DNA from: Paraburkholderia fungorum
GTDB taxonomy: Bacteria; Pseudomonadota; Gammaproteobacteria; Burkholderiales; Burkholderiaceae
Length of the DNA: 64,000 nt
Reading direction: 5' to 3'
Assembly: GCF_900099835.1 (NCBI RefSeq)
Contig: NZ_FNKP01000002.1
Span: 1,984,001 to 2,048,000, forward strand
Part shown: piece after piece, positions 50,594 to 60,877 of the stretch
Position numbering within the stretch: the stretch's first letter is position 1
How the letters are laid out: the number at the start of each line of letters is the position of its first letter
Translations under genes and position numbers: made by a program
Notes under the pieces: generated by a model
Told to the model about the DNA's origin: nothing
The model's database searches: none
What the model saw: the letters and a program-made list of their open reading frames with translations, nothing else

Positions 50594-52579
50594 TCATGAT
50601 CTTCTGTAAGCGCTCACGCCTTGCGGCGCGACGACGCGCGAGCCGATCACGAATGCGCCGTCGGCGACATCGGTGAGCGTGTGCGGCGTGTCGCCGTAGT
50701 TGAACACGTAATTCAGTGCACCGCGCTGGCTGATCCGCACGCTGTCGCCGAGTGCCTGCGTTTTAACGCCTGCGTCGGCGGCGATCTGTTCGAACAGGCG
50801 CGCAGTGAGCGCGTCGTCGAACAGGCTCGCGAGGTAGTGGAACTTGCCGCCACGCACATACGCGGGATGGCCGTCGGCGAAACGCGCGCGCACGTCGAGC
50901 GAATCCGCATTCTCTGTGTCGATGAAGTCGCGCCAGTGACGCGCGACGCCGTCTTGTTGATCCGCGTCGCTGCCACCCGCGAGACGAACCGCTTCCGTCA
51001 CGTTCGGCCGCATCGATTCGACACGCCACACGCGTAGCGGCAACACCGACGTCAACGCACCCGGCGGCAGATTCGCGGGAATCTGCAGGTCCGCAGTCTT
51101 CGAACCCGTACGCGGACCGAACACCACGTGCGCACCCGAATTCGCGAGACGCGCGCCGAAATCAGCCGGCACGACCGGCAGCGGCGGCACGACGATCAGG
51201 CTGTAACCGTCGAGCGGTGCATCGACCGGCACGACATCCACGTCGAGACCGAGCGAGCGCAGCGCCGAGTAGTACTCGAACGCGAAACGCGGGTAGTGAA
51301 AGTCCGCCCCTTGCGGATGAATCTCGAACAGCCACTTCGCCTCGTAGTCGTAAACCAGCGCGACCTTCGAACGAATCGTCGCGTTCGCGTCGGCATTCGC
51401 CGCGAGCACGGTGCGAATTTCTTCGGCGACTTTGGCGGCTTCGTTACCGCCCACGTCGAGCCGGTTATCCGGCGTATTCAAACCTGCGTGCATCTGCTCC
51501 TGTGCAAACGGAGCCTGACGCCAGCGGAAATACGACACGCAGCCCGCGCCGTGCGCGAACGCTTCCCAACTCCACAGCCGCACCATGCCCGGCAGCGGCG
51601 CCGGATTCCACAGCGCCCAGTTCACCGGACCCGGCTGTTGTTCCATCACCCAGAACGGCAGCTTCGACATGCCGCGATACACGTCGTGATTGAACGACGC
51701 AAAGTCGGGGTGACCGCTGCGCAGCCAGCGCGCCTTGATCTCCGGCGCGAACCATTGCTCTTCGAGCGCACCGAGCGGATAGCTGTCCCAGCTCGCGATA
51801 TCGAGGTCGGCCGCGACCTTGTAGTGATCGAACTCGGTAAACAACTGCATGAAGTTGTGCGCGACCGGACGGCCCGGCGAATGTGCGCGGATGATCTCGA
51901 CCTGCATGCGGTTATAGCGCGCGACTTCGTCGGACGCGAAACGGCGGTAATCGAGCCGGTGCGACGGATGCGCTTCGGTCACGGTCGCGACCGGTGCGTC
52001 GATCTCGTCGAAGCTGCGGTACTCCATGCTCCAGAACACCGTGCCCCACGCCTGGTTCAACGCATCGACCGTTTGATAGCGCGCCTTCAGCCATTCGCGG
52101 AAACGCTGCACTGCTGCCTGCGAATAGCTGACCACCGTGTGATGACAACCGAATTCGTTATCGGTCTGCCAGAAAGCCACGGCGGGATGCTTGCCGTAAC
52201 GCTCGGCAACCGCCGTGCAGATTTTCCGCGAAGCCTCGAAGTACGACGGCGACGAAAAATCATAATGACGGCGCGAACCGAACGCACGCGGACGTCCATC
52301 GGCACCGACCGGCAGAATGTCCGGATGACGGTCGATCAGCCACTTCGGCGGCGTCGCGGTCGGCGTGCACATCACGACCTTCAGCCCTGCTGCGCCGAGT
52401 ACATCGACCGCGCGATCGAGCCACGCCCAATCGTATTCGCCGGGCGACGGCTCCATGCGGCTCCACGCAAATTCGGCGATCCGCACCTGCTCGATGCCGA
52501 GTGCTTTCATCCGGCGAGCGTCGTCTTCCCACATCGACTCAGGCCAGTGTTCCGGGTAGTAACAGACTCCAAGGCGCAT
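50594..52579 (-). CDS. GH42 beta-galactosidase
   Basis: Glycoside hydrolase of 661 residues that removes terminal beta-galactose. [14 protein letters not shown] and [19 protein letters not shown] open the family-42 TIM barrel. The acid/base is Glu142 in QTDNEFGCH and the nucleophile is Glu313 in [14 protein letters not shown] trimerisation domain ([19 protein letters not shown] onwards) and a C-terminal beta domain follow. There is no signal peptide, so it works in the cytoplasm on substrates imported by the flanking ABC transporter. AAGGATATTC precedes the start. Confidence 0.93.
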   Translation of the reverse strand: MRLGVCYYPEHWPESMWEDDARRMKALGIEQVRIAEFAWSRMEPSPGEYDWAWLDRAVDVLGAAGLKVVMCTPTATPPKWLIDRHPDILPVGADGRPRAFGSRRHYDFSSPSYFEASRKICTAVAERYGKHPAVAFWQTDNEFGCHHTVVSYSQAAVQRFREWLKARYQTVDALNQAWGTVFWSMEYRSFDEIDAPVATVTEAHPSHRLDYRRFASDEVARYNRMQVEIIRAHSPGRPVAHNFMQLFTEFDHYKVAADLDIASWDSYPLGALEEQWFAPEIKARWLRSGHPDFASFNHDVYRGMSKLPFWVMEQQPGPVNWALWNPAPLPGMVRLWSWEAFAHGAGCVSYFRWRQAPFAQEQMHAGLNTPDNRLDVGGNEAAKVAEEIRTVLAANADANATIRSKVALVYDYEAKWLFEIHPQGADFHYPRFAFEYYSALRSLGLDVDVVPVDAPLDGYSLIVVPPLPVVPADFGARLANSGAHVVFGPRTGSKTADLQIPANLPPGALTSVLPLRVWRVESMRPNVTEAVRLAGGSDADQQDGVARHWRDFIDTENADSLDVRARFADGHPAYVRGGKFHYLASLFDDALTARLFEQIAADAGVKTQALGDSVRISQRGALNYVFNYGDTPHTLTDVADGAFVIGSRVVAPQGVSAYRRS

Positions 52580-52590
52580 CCGAATATCCT

Positions 52591-53763
52591 TTAAGCGTAG
52601 TGTTCGACGGATTCAAGCGAAGCGGCGGCAAAGCCGTCTTCGGTGAACAGGTGACAGGCAGAAGACGGCACACGCAGGCTCGCGCGGTCGCCGGGCACGA
52701 GGCGTGTATCGCCAGGCGCCTTGGCGATCAGCGCGGCGCCGCCGGGCTGATCGAGGTGGACATAGCTGTGCTCGCCGAGTTGTTCGACGAGCGACACGGT
52801 GCGGACCAGCACGCCATTGGCGGGCGTGGCTGCGGCGGTATCGCCGCCGGTCAGGTTGTCGGCAAATTCCAGATGTTCAGGCCGCACGCCGAGCGTGACC
52901 GGCTGCGAGATTTGCAGACTATCGCCGCGAACCGGCACGCGCACGGTTTCGCCGGTGTGATCGAGCGTGACGCTCACGCCTTGCGCATCGACCGATGCAA
53001 TGCGGCCCGGCAGGAAGTTCATGCGCGGCGAGCCGATAAAGCCCGCCACGAACCGGCTCTTCGGACGGTGATACAACTCCAGCGGCGCGCCGATCTGCGC
53101 GATGCTGCCGTAACGCTCGGTGTCCTTGCCCGCGTGCAGCAGCACGATCTTGTCGGCGAGCGTCATCGCCTCGATCTGGTCGTGCGTCACGTAGACCACG
53201 CTCGCCTTCGAGAACTGCTTGTGCAGACGCGCGATTTCGACGCGGGTCTGACCGCGCAGCGTCGCGTCGAGATTGGACAGCGGTTCGTCGAACAGGAACA
53301 CGCCGGGCTCGCGCACGATCGCGCGGCCAATCGCGACCCGCTGACGCTGGCCGCCCGAGAGCGCCTTCGGCTTGCGGTCGAGCAGCGCTTCCAGTTGCAG
53401 AATGCGCGCGGCTTCCCGCACCTTACGGTCGATTTCGTCCTTGGGGGTTTTAGCGAGCTTCAGCCCGAACGCCATGTTCTCGAACACGGTCATGTGCGGA
53501 AACAGCGCGTAGCTCTGGAACACCATCGCCACGCCGCGCTGCGCAGCGGCCACGTCGTTGACGAGCTTGCCGCCGATCGACAGGTCGCCGTCGGTGACGT
53601 CTTCGAGGCCCGCGATCATCCGCAGCAACGTGGATTTGCCGCAGCCCGACGGCCCGAGGAACACGCAGAATTCGTTCTCCGCGATCTCGAGATCGACGTT
53701 GCGGATCACCAGCGCGCCGTCGCCATATGCCTTCTGCACGCCTCTTAACGAAATGCTCGCCAT
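52591..53763 (-). CDS. Carbohydrate ABC transporter ATP-binding protein, MalK/UgpC type
   Basis: ATPase of 390 residues. Walker [10 protein letters not shown] at 37-45, signature [16 protein letters not shown], Walker [13 protein letters not shown], switch His in [12 protein letters not shown]-terminal regulatory/OB domain follows (from about 240), as in MalK. It is first in the operon, then GH42, binding protein and two permeases. The operator-like palindrome at 53801-53816 lies in its promoter region. Because MalK-type ATPases can serve several importers, it may not be exclusive to this one. Confidence 0.92.
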   Translation of the reverse strand: MASISLRGVQKAYGDGALVIRNVDLEIAENEFCVFLGPSGCGKSTLLRMIAGLEDVTDGDLSIGGKLVNDVAAAQRGVAMVFQSYALFPHMTVFENMAFGLKLAKTPKDEIDRKVREAARILQLEALLDRKPKALSGGQRQRVAIGRAIVREPGVFLFDEPLSNLDATLRGQTRVEIARLHKQFSKASVVYVTHDQIEAMTLADKIVLLHAGKDTERYGSIAQIGAPLELYHRPKSRFVAGFIGSPRMNFLPGRIASVDAQGVSVTLDHTGETVRVPVRGDSLQISQPVTLGVRPEHLEFADNLTGGDTAAATPANGVLVRTVSLVEQLGEHSYVHLDQPGGAALIAKAPGDTRLVPGDRASLRVPSSACHLFTEDGFAAASLESVEHYA

Positions 53764-53800
53764 TGCATCGACTCCGTGATTTAATCATTTCGAAGTCGGA

Positions 53801-53816
53801 GATTAAGCGCTTAATC
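53801..53816. promoter_or_regulatory. Perfect 16-bp palindrome, candidate LacI-family operator
   Basis: GATTAAGCGCTTAATC is a perfect palindrome with a central CG, the common form of LacI-family operators. It lies 37 bp upstream of the ATPase gene and 140 bp upstream of the divergent LacI-type regulator gene. Confidence 0.7.
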
Positions 53817-53955
53817 AGACAGGCCAAAAAAATCGATCGCTTGGGATCGTCAGGCCTGCCTTGTCTCCGATATCGTTTTTGTCTGGTCGACAGATGGTGC
53901 CGCGCCTTGAGCCACGACGCAAATGTCGGGCCAACATCCCAAATATTGAGACAAC

Positions 53956-54999
53956 ATGCCCACACTCACCGAAGTCGCGCGTCACGCCGGGGTTACGCCC
54001 GCTACCGTGTCCAACGTGCTGCGCAATCGCGGCCGGGTTGGCGAGACGACCCGGCAACGCGTTCTGGAAGCCGTCGAGGCGCTCGGCTACCGCCCTCACC
54101 TCGCGGCCCGCGCGCTCGCCGAGGGCCGCGCGCCGACCCTCGCGCTGATGGTGTCGAGCATCGCCAATCCGTTCTATCCGGAGTTCGCGCTGGCCGTCGA
54201 ACGCGCGGCGCGCACCAGCGGTCACTTCGTGATCATCTGCAATACGAACGAAGATCCGCACACGGGCCGCGCCTATCTCGACCAGATCGCCGGCACGCTG
54301 TCGGAAGGCGTGCTGGTGACGAACGCGAACCTCGATTTCGCCGACCTCCACACGACCGAAGCGCGCGGCACGCCGGTGGTGTTGTGCATGTGGGAGCGGC
54401 CTCACGAACCGCCTGGCCTGCCCTGCGTCGCGGTCGATTTCAGGCTGGCGGGCGAGTTGGCCGCCACGCATTTGCTGGAGCTTGGGCATCGTCGGATCGG
54501 CGCGATTGTCGGCAGCAAGGCGTCGGGCATTCACGCGGCCCGTTACGAGGGTTTCGTCAGCGCGTTGCGGGCGGCGGATGCGCCGAAAAACCGCGTGAAA
54601 CACGCACTCGATACAATCCAGGGCGGCTACGACGCGACGCGCGCCTTGCTCGAAGCCGACCCGAAAATCACCGCGATTTTCGCGACCAACGACTTGCCGG
54701 CGCTTGGTGCAATGCACGCTGCCGCCGACCTTGGCCTGAACGTGCCGGGGGACCTCTCCGTGATCGGCATTACCGATATTCAACTCGCACGCGAATCGCG
54801 GCCCGCGTTGACGACGGTGGCCGTGCCGACCGTCGAAGTCGCGGGGCTCGCAGTGTCGCTGTTGCGCGAGTTGATCGAGTCGTCGTACGGGCAGGCGGGA
54901 AAAACCGCAGGCCAGGAAACGGCCTGCGTGCCGATGCGGATTTCGTCGCCGCCCGAACTCGTCGTGCGTGCGTCCACCGGTGTTCCGCGTTCGCGGTGA
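53956..54999 (+). CDS. LacI-family transcriptional regulator
   Basis: Repressor of 347 residues. The HTH with hinge is TLTEVARHAGVTPATVSNVLRNRGRVGETTRQRVLEAVEALGYRPH at residues 3-48. The sensor domain is periplasmic-binding-protein-like (LMVSSIANPFYPEFALAVERAA, HLLELGHRRIGAIVG, AIFATNDLPALGAMHAAADLGL, SVIGITDI). Divergent from the galactoside operon with a palindromic operator between, it is the probable repressor, relieved by galactose or a galactoside. Confidence 0.92.
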   Translation: MPTLTEVARHAGVTPATVSNVLRNRGRVGETTRQRVLEAVEALGYRPHLAARALAEGRAPTLALMVSSIANPFYPEFALAVERAARTSGHFVIICNTNEDPHTGRAYLDQIAGTLSEGVLVTNANLDFADLHTTEARGTPVVLCMWERPHEPPGLPCVAVDFRLAGELAATHLLELGHRRIGAIVGSKASGIHAARYEGFVSALRAADAPKNRVKHALDTIQGGYDATRALLEADPKITAIFATNDLPALGAMHAAADLGLNVPGDLSVIGITDIQLARESRPALTTVAVPTVEVAGLAVSLLRELIESSYGQAGKTAGQETACVPMRISSPPELVVRASTGVPRSR

Positions 55000-55250
55000 T
55001 GTGTCCGTAACAGCCTCGCGGACGTTACGTAGCGAGCCGCCGTTCGCCTCCCCGCCTGCCGTGCGCGTCTTGATGTCCGTCACCCGCAAACGCCCGTTCC
55101 AACGCGTTTGCGCGGCCTGTATGCCGCTTCGGCGCGGCTCTCCATGCAGTTGGCACGGTCTCTGCATTAACCCATGCAAAAGACCGGGCGCCGGCGCGCT
55201 TTACCCGCCGCCCGCACTCGCTAACCGGCCAGATCACGGCCACCACGCGC

Positions 55251-56036
55251 ATGGATACCAAAATGACCGCCGCTCTCCTGCTGGATGCCGAAGCCGCCCA
55301 TACCGCCGATGCCGCCCACGACGCCGACGCGAATTTCGCGCAGCGCCACCCGTTGCAAATCGCTGTCTGCCTGCGCAATCTGGTGTCGGGACAGGACTTC
55401 GTGACGGTGGAATTCGACGGCCGGCAGATCGTCACGCAAGTGCTCGACGTCGATTCCCGCAACGCGCGTTTTATCTTCGATGCAGGCAGCGTCGCCGACG
55501 ATAATGCGGCGATTCCTGCGGCCCGCGAGTTGTCGTTCCGCAGCGTGCCCGGCGGTATTCGGACCGAGTTCACGACGCTCGGCGCAACGGCCGTAACGTT
55601 CGAAGGATTGCCCGCTTTCGAGGCGCCCTTTCCGGCGCTGCTTTACTACGTTCAGCGCCGCGAGTTTTTCCGCGTGCAGACGCCGCTGCTCGATCCGTAT
55701 ATCGCGAGCGGTCCGTATGAAAGCGGCGGCTCGTTCCGTCTGGAATTGCAGGATCTGTCGCTGGGCGGCGTGGCGTTGAAGACTGCGGATACGCACTTCG
55801 GCTCGCTTGAAAGCGGCACGGTGTTGCGCGACGTATCGCTGCAACTGGGCAGTTTCGGGACACTGCAACTCGATCTGGAAATCGTCGCGCCGCGTCGCGT
55901 GACGACGCCGAAAGGCGACCAGCGGTTTGTGATCGGTTGCAAGTTTGTCGGGGCTTTGGGCCCAGCTGAAAGAACGTTGCAACGTGTCGTCACGCAGCTT
56001 GAAACGAAACGGCAAAGGCTGTCGCCGCGTGGGTGA
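55251..56036 (+). CDS. YcgR-like flagellar brake protein with PilZ domain
   Basis: Cytoplasmic c-di-GMP effector of 261 residues. The N-terminal YcgR domain (about 30-130) is followed by a PilZ domain. Both c-di-GMP motifs are present: RREFFR at 136-141 and DLSLGG at 168-173 (D/NxSxxG). In the family, ligand binding slows or biases the flagellar motor. ATG 55263 is an alternative start; neither has a clear Shine-Dalgarno. No flagellar genes are adjacent. Confidence 0.88.
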   Translation: MDTKMTAALLLDAEAAHTADAAHDADANFAQRHPLQIAVCLRNLVSGQDFVTVEFDGRQIVTQVLDVDSRNARFIFDAGSVADDNAAIPAARELSFRSVPGGIRTEFTTLGATAVTFEGLPAFEAPFPALLYYVQRREFFRVQTPLLDPYIASGPYESGGSFRLELQDLSLGGVALKTADTHFGSLESGTVLRDVSLQLGSFGTLQLDLEIVAPRRVTTPKGDQRFVIGCKFVGALGPAERTLQRVVTQLETKRQRLSPRG

Positions 56037-56053
56037 TTGTCGTGGTACGTAAT

Positions 56054-56084
56054 GTAAAGCGGACGCCCGATGCGTCCGCTTTAC
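56054..56084. terminator. Bidirectional terminator between the PilZ gene and the tau-like operon
   Basis: GTAAAGCGGACGC and GCGTCCGCTTTAC form a perfect 13-bp stem with a 5-base loop between convergent genes. The A and T ends of the arms supply short U-runs in both directions. Confidence 0.85.
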
Positions 56085-56109
56085 GTTGATAGCTTCGCGT
56101 TTCAGGCGA

Positions 56110-56988
56110 TTACTGTTGTACGCCCCAACGACGTACCGTAACGCGTTCGAGCGTATCGAACACGAGATGTTCGATCAGCAGACCGATCACGATCACCGCC
56201 GCCAGTCCCGCAAAAACGCGATCCGTATACAGCTCGTTGCGATTCTGGAAGATGTACCAGCCAAGGCCACCACTCCCCGAACTCGCGCCGAATACGAGTT
56301 CGGCGGCGATCAGCGTGCGCCATGCAAATGCCCAACCCACCCGCAGACCGGCCAGAATCGACGGCAATGCGGCCGGCACCAGAATCAGCAGCACGTGACG
56401 CATACCGGTCAATCCATAGTTGCGTCCGGTCATGCGCAGCGTTGCAGGAACCGACTGAAAACCGGAATACGTGTTGAGCGCGAGCGGCCACAACACCGAA
56501 TGCACCAGCACGAACAGCAGGCTGCCGGTGCCGAGTCCGAACCACAACAACGCGAGCGGCAACAACGCAATCGACGGCAACGGGTTGAACATCGCGGTCA
56601 GCATCGACAGAAAATCACGGCCAATGCGCGTCGATACGGCAAGCGAAGTCAGCACGAACGCGAGCGCCGCGCCCAGCAGATAACCCCGCAGCAGTACCGA
56701 CATCGACACCGCAGTTTTCTGCAGCAATTCCCCCGACCAGATGCCCTGCACGAACGCCGAAAAGGTCGCGCCGAAGGTCGGCAGCAGCAAGTCGTTATCG
56801 ACCGCGCGCGCAGCGATTTCCCAGCCAGCGATCAACACCAGCGCGATCAGCGTCTTGCGCAGCCAGCTTTGCGCAAAGAGCCGCTTGCCGAGCGGCAACG
56901 GCGCTTCGAGAACGAGTTCGCCGAGCGGTTCGAGTGGACGTTCGTACTCGTCGCGAACCGGCGGTAACAAGGTGGCGGGCGAGCTCAT
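56110..56988 (-). CDS. Sulfonate/taurine-type ABC transporter permease
   Basis: TauC/SsuC-like permease of 292 residues with six or more helices. The family loop is LRMTGRNYGLTGMRHVLLILVPAALPSILAGLRVGWAFAWRTLIAAEL, corresponding to the EAA region. Its ATG overlaps the ATPase stop codon (ATGA). It is last in a TauD, binding protein, ATPase, permease series. Confidence 0.88.
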   Translation of the reverse strand: MSSPATLLPPVRDEYERPLEPLGELVLEAPLPLGKRLFAQSWLRKTLIALVLIAGWEIAARAVDNDLLLPTFGATFSAFVQGIWSGELLQKTAVSMSVLLRGYLLGAALAFVLTSLAVSTRIGRDFLSMLTAMFNPLPSIALLPLALLWFGLGTGSLLFVLVHSVLWPLALNTYSGFQSVPATLRMTGRNYGLTGMRHVLLILVPAALPSILAGLRVGWAFAWRTLIAAELVFGASSGSGGLGWYIFQNRNELYTDRVFAGLAAVIVIGLLIEHLVFDTLERVTVRRWGVQQ

Positions 56989-57815
56989 TCAGCGGTCTCC
57001 GTCTGTTCGAACAACAGGTGATTAATGCGCGCGACGCTGCGCTGGAAATCGCTGCGCCCGAAGCTGTCCTGCGAATACTGATGGCTGTTGAGTTCGGCAC
57101 GCACGCGCCCCGGATGCGGCGACAACAACAGAATCCGGTTGCCGACCACCAGCGCCTCCTCGATCGAATGCGTAACGAACAGAAGCGTGAAATTCACTTC
57201 TTCCCACAGACGCAGCAACTCCTCCTGCATCTTGCGGCGTGTCAGCGCGTCGAGCGCGGCGAACGGTTCGTCCATCAGCAGCACGCGCGGTTGCATTGCA
57301 AGTGCGCGCGCAATCGCCACGCGTTGCTTCATGCCGCCTGACAACGTATGCGGATAAGCATTCGCGAACGAAGCCAGGCCGACCTTCTCCAGATAATGCA
57401 GCGCACGCTCATTCGCTTCCGCTCGCGACAACTTCTTTGCCACACGCAGCGGAAACGCGACGTTCTGCAACACCGTCTTCCACGGCGGCAACTGATCGAA
57501 CTCCTGGAACACGACGATGCGATCGGCGCCTGGGCCGCGCACAGTTTGTCCATCGAGCGAAATAGTGCCTGACGTGGGCTGGATAAATCCGGCTACCGCC
57601 TTGAGCAAGGTGGATTTGCCGCAACCGGACGGTCCGAGCAACACGAAACGATCGCCGCCATAGACATCGAAACTCACGTCATGAGTCGCGCGAACGATCC
57701 GCTCGCGCGTGCGGTATTCGAGGTTGACGTTTTCGACCGCGAGCAATTTTTCGCTGGTTGCGGTACTCGATTGTTCGATGCGGTCAGGAAACAGCAGCGT
57801 TGGATTGGCCACCAT
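56985..57815 (-). CDS. Sulfonate/taurine-type ABC transporter ATP-binding protein
   Basis: TauB/SsuB-like ATPase of 276 residues. Walker [11 protein letters not shown]-loop VFQEFDQLPPWKTVLQNV, signature LSGGMKQRVAIARALA, Walker B VLLMDEPFAALDA and switch His in FVTHSIEEAL. It lies 82 bp after the binding-protein gene and overlaps the permease gene by 4 bp. Confidence 0.92.
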   Translation of the reverse strand: MVANPTLLFPDRIEQSSTATSEKLLAVENVNLEYRTRERIVRATHDVSFDVYGGDRFVLLGPSGCGKSTLLKAVAGFIQPTSGTISLDGQTVRGPGADRIVVFQEFDQLPPWKTVLQNVAFPLRVAKKLSRAEANERALHYLEKVGLASFANAYPHTLSGGMKQRVAIARALAMQPRVLLMDEPFAALDALTRRKMQEELLRLWEEVNFTLLFVTHSIEEALVVGNRILLLSPHPGRVRAELNSHQYSQDSFGRSDFQRSVARINHLLFEQTETAE

Positions 57816-57897
57816 CAGATCACTCCTTGCAAGCGGACCAGATCGACTCCGCGAGTCGATAAAAACACGGCTAAATTATTGACCGGAAGAGTCATGC

Positions 57898-58950
57898 TCA
57901 ACTCCCTGCCGCCGTCGCCGGGTCGTCGAAGAAATAGTCTTTCCACGACTTCGGCTCGTTCTTTATCGCGCCGACGCGGTACATGAACTGCGCCAGCCCA
58001 AACGTATTCTGCGGCGCGACCTTGAATTGCACCTGCGGATTCCTGATGACCTTCAGCAACAACGCGCGGTCGATCTTCGACTGATTCGTGCGGATATAAA
58101 TGTCGGCGGCGGCATCGGGATTCGCCGTCACGAAACGCGCAGCATCGGCCAATGCATCGACAAACGCGCGATAGGTTTTCGGATTGTTGTCGCGGAATTT
58201 TTCGGTCGCGTACAGCACGGTGGCCGAACTCGGGCCGCCCAGCACGTCGTACGAATTCAGCACGATATGCGCTTTCGGATTGCCCGCCAGTTCCTGTTCC
58301 TGGAACGGCGGATTACCAAAATGTCCGGTAATTTCAGTGCCGCCCGCGATGATCGCGGCAGCCGCGTCGGGATGCGGCAATGCCTGCGTGTACTTGTCGA
58401 GACGGTTGTAGTCCTTGTCACCCCAACGTTTCGCGGCTGCATATTGCAGCACGCGCGATTGCACCGAGACATTCACGGCCGGCACTGCGATACGGTCTTT
58501 TTCGTTGAAGTCCGCGATGGTCTTCACATTCGGATCGTTGCTGACGAGGTAATACGGCAGATTGCCGAGCGACGCAACGCCCTTCACATTCTGATGACCA
58601 TGCGTGCGATCCCAGATCGTCAGCAGCGGGCCGACGCCCGCGCCCGCAATATCCACGGCACCCGAGAGCAACGCGTCGTTCACCGCAGCGCCGCCAGAAA
58701 GCTTCACCCAGTCGACCTTGATATCGAGCCCCTGCTTACGCCCTTCTTTCTCGACGAATTGCTGGTCACGCGCAACGTTCAGCAGCAGATAGACCACCCC
58801 GAACTGTTCGGCAATGCGGATCTGCCCTTCGGCATGCGCAGGTGCGGCTGCGCAGAAGCCGGCCACGCCCGTCGATAAAGTCAGCAACGTCGCGGTGAAT
58901 CGGCGGGCAAAAGACGACCGTACGGCGGTCGGATGAAACCTGGCAAGCAT
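57898..58950 (-). CDS. Sulfonate/taurine-type ABC transporter binding protein
   Basis: Periplasmic SsuA/TauA-like protein of 350 residues. Signal peptide ends near APAHA. The NMT1/THI5-like fold is shown by IRIAEQFGVVYLLLNVARDQQFVEKEG, VDWVKLSGGAAVNDALLSGAVDIAGAGVGPLLTIWDRT and AIIAGGTEITGHFGNPPFQEQEL. ATG 58950 follows GGAG; the frame begins 6 codons earlier without a ribosome-binding site. The ligand is probably an organosulfonate, given the dioxygenase encoded upstream. Confidence 0.88.
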   Translation of the reverse strand: MLARFHPTAVRSSFARRFTATLLTLSTGVAGFCAAAPAHAEGQIRIAEQFGVVYLLLNVARDQQFVEKEGRKQGLDIKVDWVKLSGGAAVNDALLSGAVDIAGAGVGPLLTIWDRTHGHQNVKGVASLGNLPYYLVSNDPNVKTIADFNEKDRIAVPAVNVSVQSRVLQYAAAKRWGDKDYNRLDKYTQALPHPDAAAAIIAGGTEITGHFGNPPFQEQELAGNPKAHIVLNSYDVLGGPSSATVLYATEKFRDNNPKTYRAFVDALADAARFVTANPDAAADIYIRTNQSKIDRALLLKVIRNPQVQFKVAPQNTFGLAQFMYRVGAIKNEPKSWKDYFFDDPATAAGS

Positions 58951-59008
58951 CGGAACTCCGGTCAACATGTGGCGTGGCGGGCGTGGCTAAAGAGGGGAGA
59001 CGTCGCCG

Positions 59009-59917
59009 TCAAAACGGCGCGTCGCCTTCAATCGTCGTGCGATAGAGCTTGCGGCGCAGATGATCGGGCGTACCCGCTGCGAGATGCATCAGCGAACGGT
59101 TGTCCCAGAACACCATGTCGTGTTCCTGCCATTGATGCCGGTAGAGATGCTCGGGCCGCACGCTATGCGCGAAGATTTCCTCGAGCAGAGCGCGGCTTTC
59201 GTCTTCAGGCAGGTCGATGATGCGCGTGGTGAAGTGCTCGCTGACGAACAACGCTTTACGTCCTGTTTCGGGATGGGTGCGCACAATCGGCTGCACCACC
59301 GGTTTGACTTGCGCGATCTGTTCCGCCGACAGATTCGGCCGCCACGGGCTGCGCTTTTGCAATTCCTCGTACTTCGCGAGATACCAATGCTCAGCCGAGC
59401 GCCCTTCTACCGCGCTGCGCAAATGCGCGGGCAACGTGTCCCACGCGAGATGCATGTTTGCGAACAGCGTGTCGCCGCCTTCGGCAGGCAACTCCTGCGC
59501 ATGCAGCAACGAGCCGAGGCTCGGCTTTTCCTTGTACGACAGATCGGAGTGCCAGAAATGACCGGCATCGCCGAGGCCGATCGGCTTGCCGTTTTCAACC
59601 ACGTTCGACACCACCAGAATCTCGTGATGGCCCGGCAACTGGAATTGATGCAACACATGAATTTGCAACGCGCCGAAGCGTCGGCTGAATTCGATCTGCT
59701 GATCGGGTGTGATGCGCTGATCGCGAAACACAAGTACGTGATGATCGAGATGCGCGCGATGAATGCGCGCGAAATCGCTCTGGTTCAGCGGCTTGCCGAG
59801 GTCGAGTCCGAATACTTCCGCGCCGACGGGGCCGTCGAATGCGCGAATCTCGATGGGTTGGTTTTCGATCGTCTCGTCGACGTGGCGGGTGGCAGCAGGA
59901 GCAAAGGCAGTCGTCAC
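59009..59917 (-). CDS. TauD/TfdA-family 2-oxoglutarate-dependent dioxygenase
   Basis: Fe(II)/2-oxoglutarate dioxygenase of 302 residues. The metal triad is His123 and Asp125 in HFWHSD, and His278 in RSLMHLA. The 2-oxoglutarate-binding Arg is in RRKLYRTT near 289-293. TauD releases sulfite from taurine; relatives act on alkylsulfonates or phenoxyacetates. It is the first gene, upstream of a sulfonate-type transporter, so sulfur scavenging is likely. The reading frame starts at GTG 59917 after GAAGAG. Confidence 0.88.
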   Translation of the reverse strand: MTTAFAPAATRHVDETIENQPIEIRAFDGPVGAEVFGLDLGKPLNQSDFARIHRAHLDHHVLVFRDQRITPDQQIEFSRRFGALQIHVLHQFQLPGHHEILVVSNVVENGKPIGLGDAGHFWHSDLSYKEKPSLGSLLHAQELPAEGGDTLFANMHLAWDTLPAHLRSAVEGRSAEHWYLAKYEELQKRSPWRPNLSAEQIAQVKPVVQPIVRTHPETGRKALFVSEHFTTRIIDLPEDESRALLEEIFAHSVRPEHLYRHQWQEHDMVFWDNRSLMHLAAGTPDHLRRKLYRTTIEGDAPF

Positions 59918-60037
59918 AGGAAACTCTTCGTCTAGTCTGTTCTGAGGACGCCGTAAGTGGCGCAGTCAGACGAATTTACCGGTGCGCGCGCGCGCCGACA
60001 ACGAAGCAAATCCGATACGGTTATCTGCTGGAGTGAT

Positions 60038-60060
60038 AAACCCGATGCTTTAACGGGTTT
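60038..60060 (-). terminator. Candidate terminator after the 236-residue gene
   Basis: AAACCCG and CGGGTTT form a perfect 7-bp stem with a 9-base loop, 107 bp past the stop codon of the minus-strand gene at 60167-60877. The arm ends in TTT on that strand. Confidence 0.4.
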
Positions 60061-60166
60061 CAGGAATTTCGCAGGGGTTCGAAAGTTTTTGCGCGGAGAG
60101 TCAAGCCGTCGCCTGAGCGCAGCGAGTTGCATCCTCACCTGCCGGACGCAACCCGCTTCCTGTGGA

Positions 60167-60877
60167 TCAGGAATACAACGCGCTTAGCGATTGCAGCGAG
60201 ATGGTGGCGTTCTGCGAGTTCTGAACGCTATCGGCATTGACGATCACGATCTGCTGACCATTGCCTTGCAGCGACCACGAAGCCGTCTGGTATTGAACGA
60301 CCGTCTGCGTCACCTGGCTGCTCGCGCGGCCCACTGACTGGATCTGCGTACCGGGGTCGACCAGCGAGTTGACGACGAGGACCTTCGCCGACTGCTCCGC
60401 GAACTGGATCGTGATGAACTGGTTGATGTTGCTTTGAATCTGCGCCTGATACCAATGGGATGCAGGCACCGTGTAATAGCGGGTGAACTTGTTGAACGAG
60501 TGCGGTTGACCGTCGGCGGGCAACGACTGGTTGTTGATGCCGTTCGTGTCCGTCGGCAACTTGACGCTGGCGATGTAGGTTTGCACCTGTGCGCCGGGCT
60601 GGTTCTGCAGCATGGCCGCCGACACCGTCGTCGTGTCGGAGCCGTTCACGAACAGCACCGATGCCAGACCCTGATTGCCGGTTGTTCCCGGCACGTGGAT
60701 CGTGGCCGGCGGCTGCGACTGGCTCCAGACCACGGAGATGTTGGCCCCGGCGTCATTGCCTGCGCTGTTATAGAAAATCAGCCCGTATAGTTGATTCGAG
60801 TTCAGTTGCTGGCAAGTCGCGGTATCGCCCGGGGAGAGCGTGATCAATTGTCCGTTATTCCAATTCGTCGAAGACAT
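60167..60877 (-). CDS. Unrecognised 236-residue protein, beta-rich and poor in charge
   Basis: I do not recognise this protein. It has no signal peptide or membrane helix. It is rich in Gln, Asn, Ser, Thr and Val, nearly devoid of charged residues, and predicted largely beta (ANISVVWSQSQPPATIHVPG, SWSLQGNGQQIVIVNADSVQ, NATISLQSLSALYS). Three Trp/Tyr-containing segments (WYQAQIQSNINQFITIQF) suggest a beta-sandwich, as in lectins, phage fibres or pilus-like proteins. ATG 60877 is supported by a strong AGGAGG; an upstream in-frame extension is basic and unlikely. It stands alone, with AT-rich DNA and two hairpins upstream. Its composition differs from its neighbours. Confidence 0.7.
   Translation of the reverse strand: MSSTNWNNGQLITLSPGDTATCQQLNSNQLYGLIFYNSAGNDAGANISVVWSQSQPPATIHVPGTTGNQGLASVLFVNGSDTTTVSAAMLQNQPGAQVQTYIASVKLPTDTNGINNQSLPADGQPHSFNKFTRYYTVPASHWYQAQIQSNINQFITIQFAEQSAKVLVVNSLVDPGTQIQSVGRASSQVTQTVVQYQTASWSLQGNGQQIVIVNADSVQNSQNATISLQSLSALYS

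Noticed and set aside
55000..55250. Possible gene or RNA between LacI and PilZ genes
   Set aside because: I found no convincing frame, hairpin or promoter pair in this 251-bp gap.
55251..56015. Minus-strand open frame antisense to the PilZ gene
   Set aside because: The plus-strand protein has both c-di-GMP motifs; the antisense frame is a shadow of GC-rich codon use.
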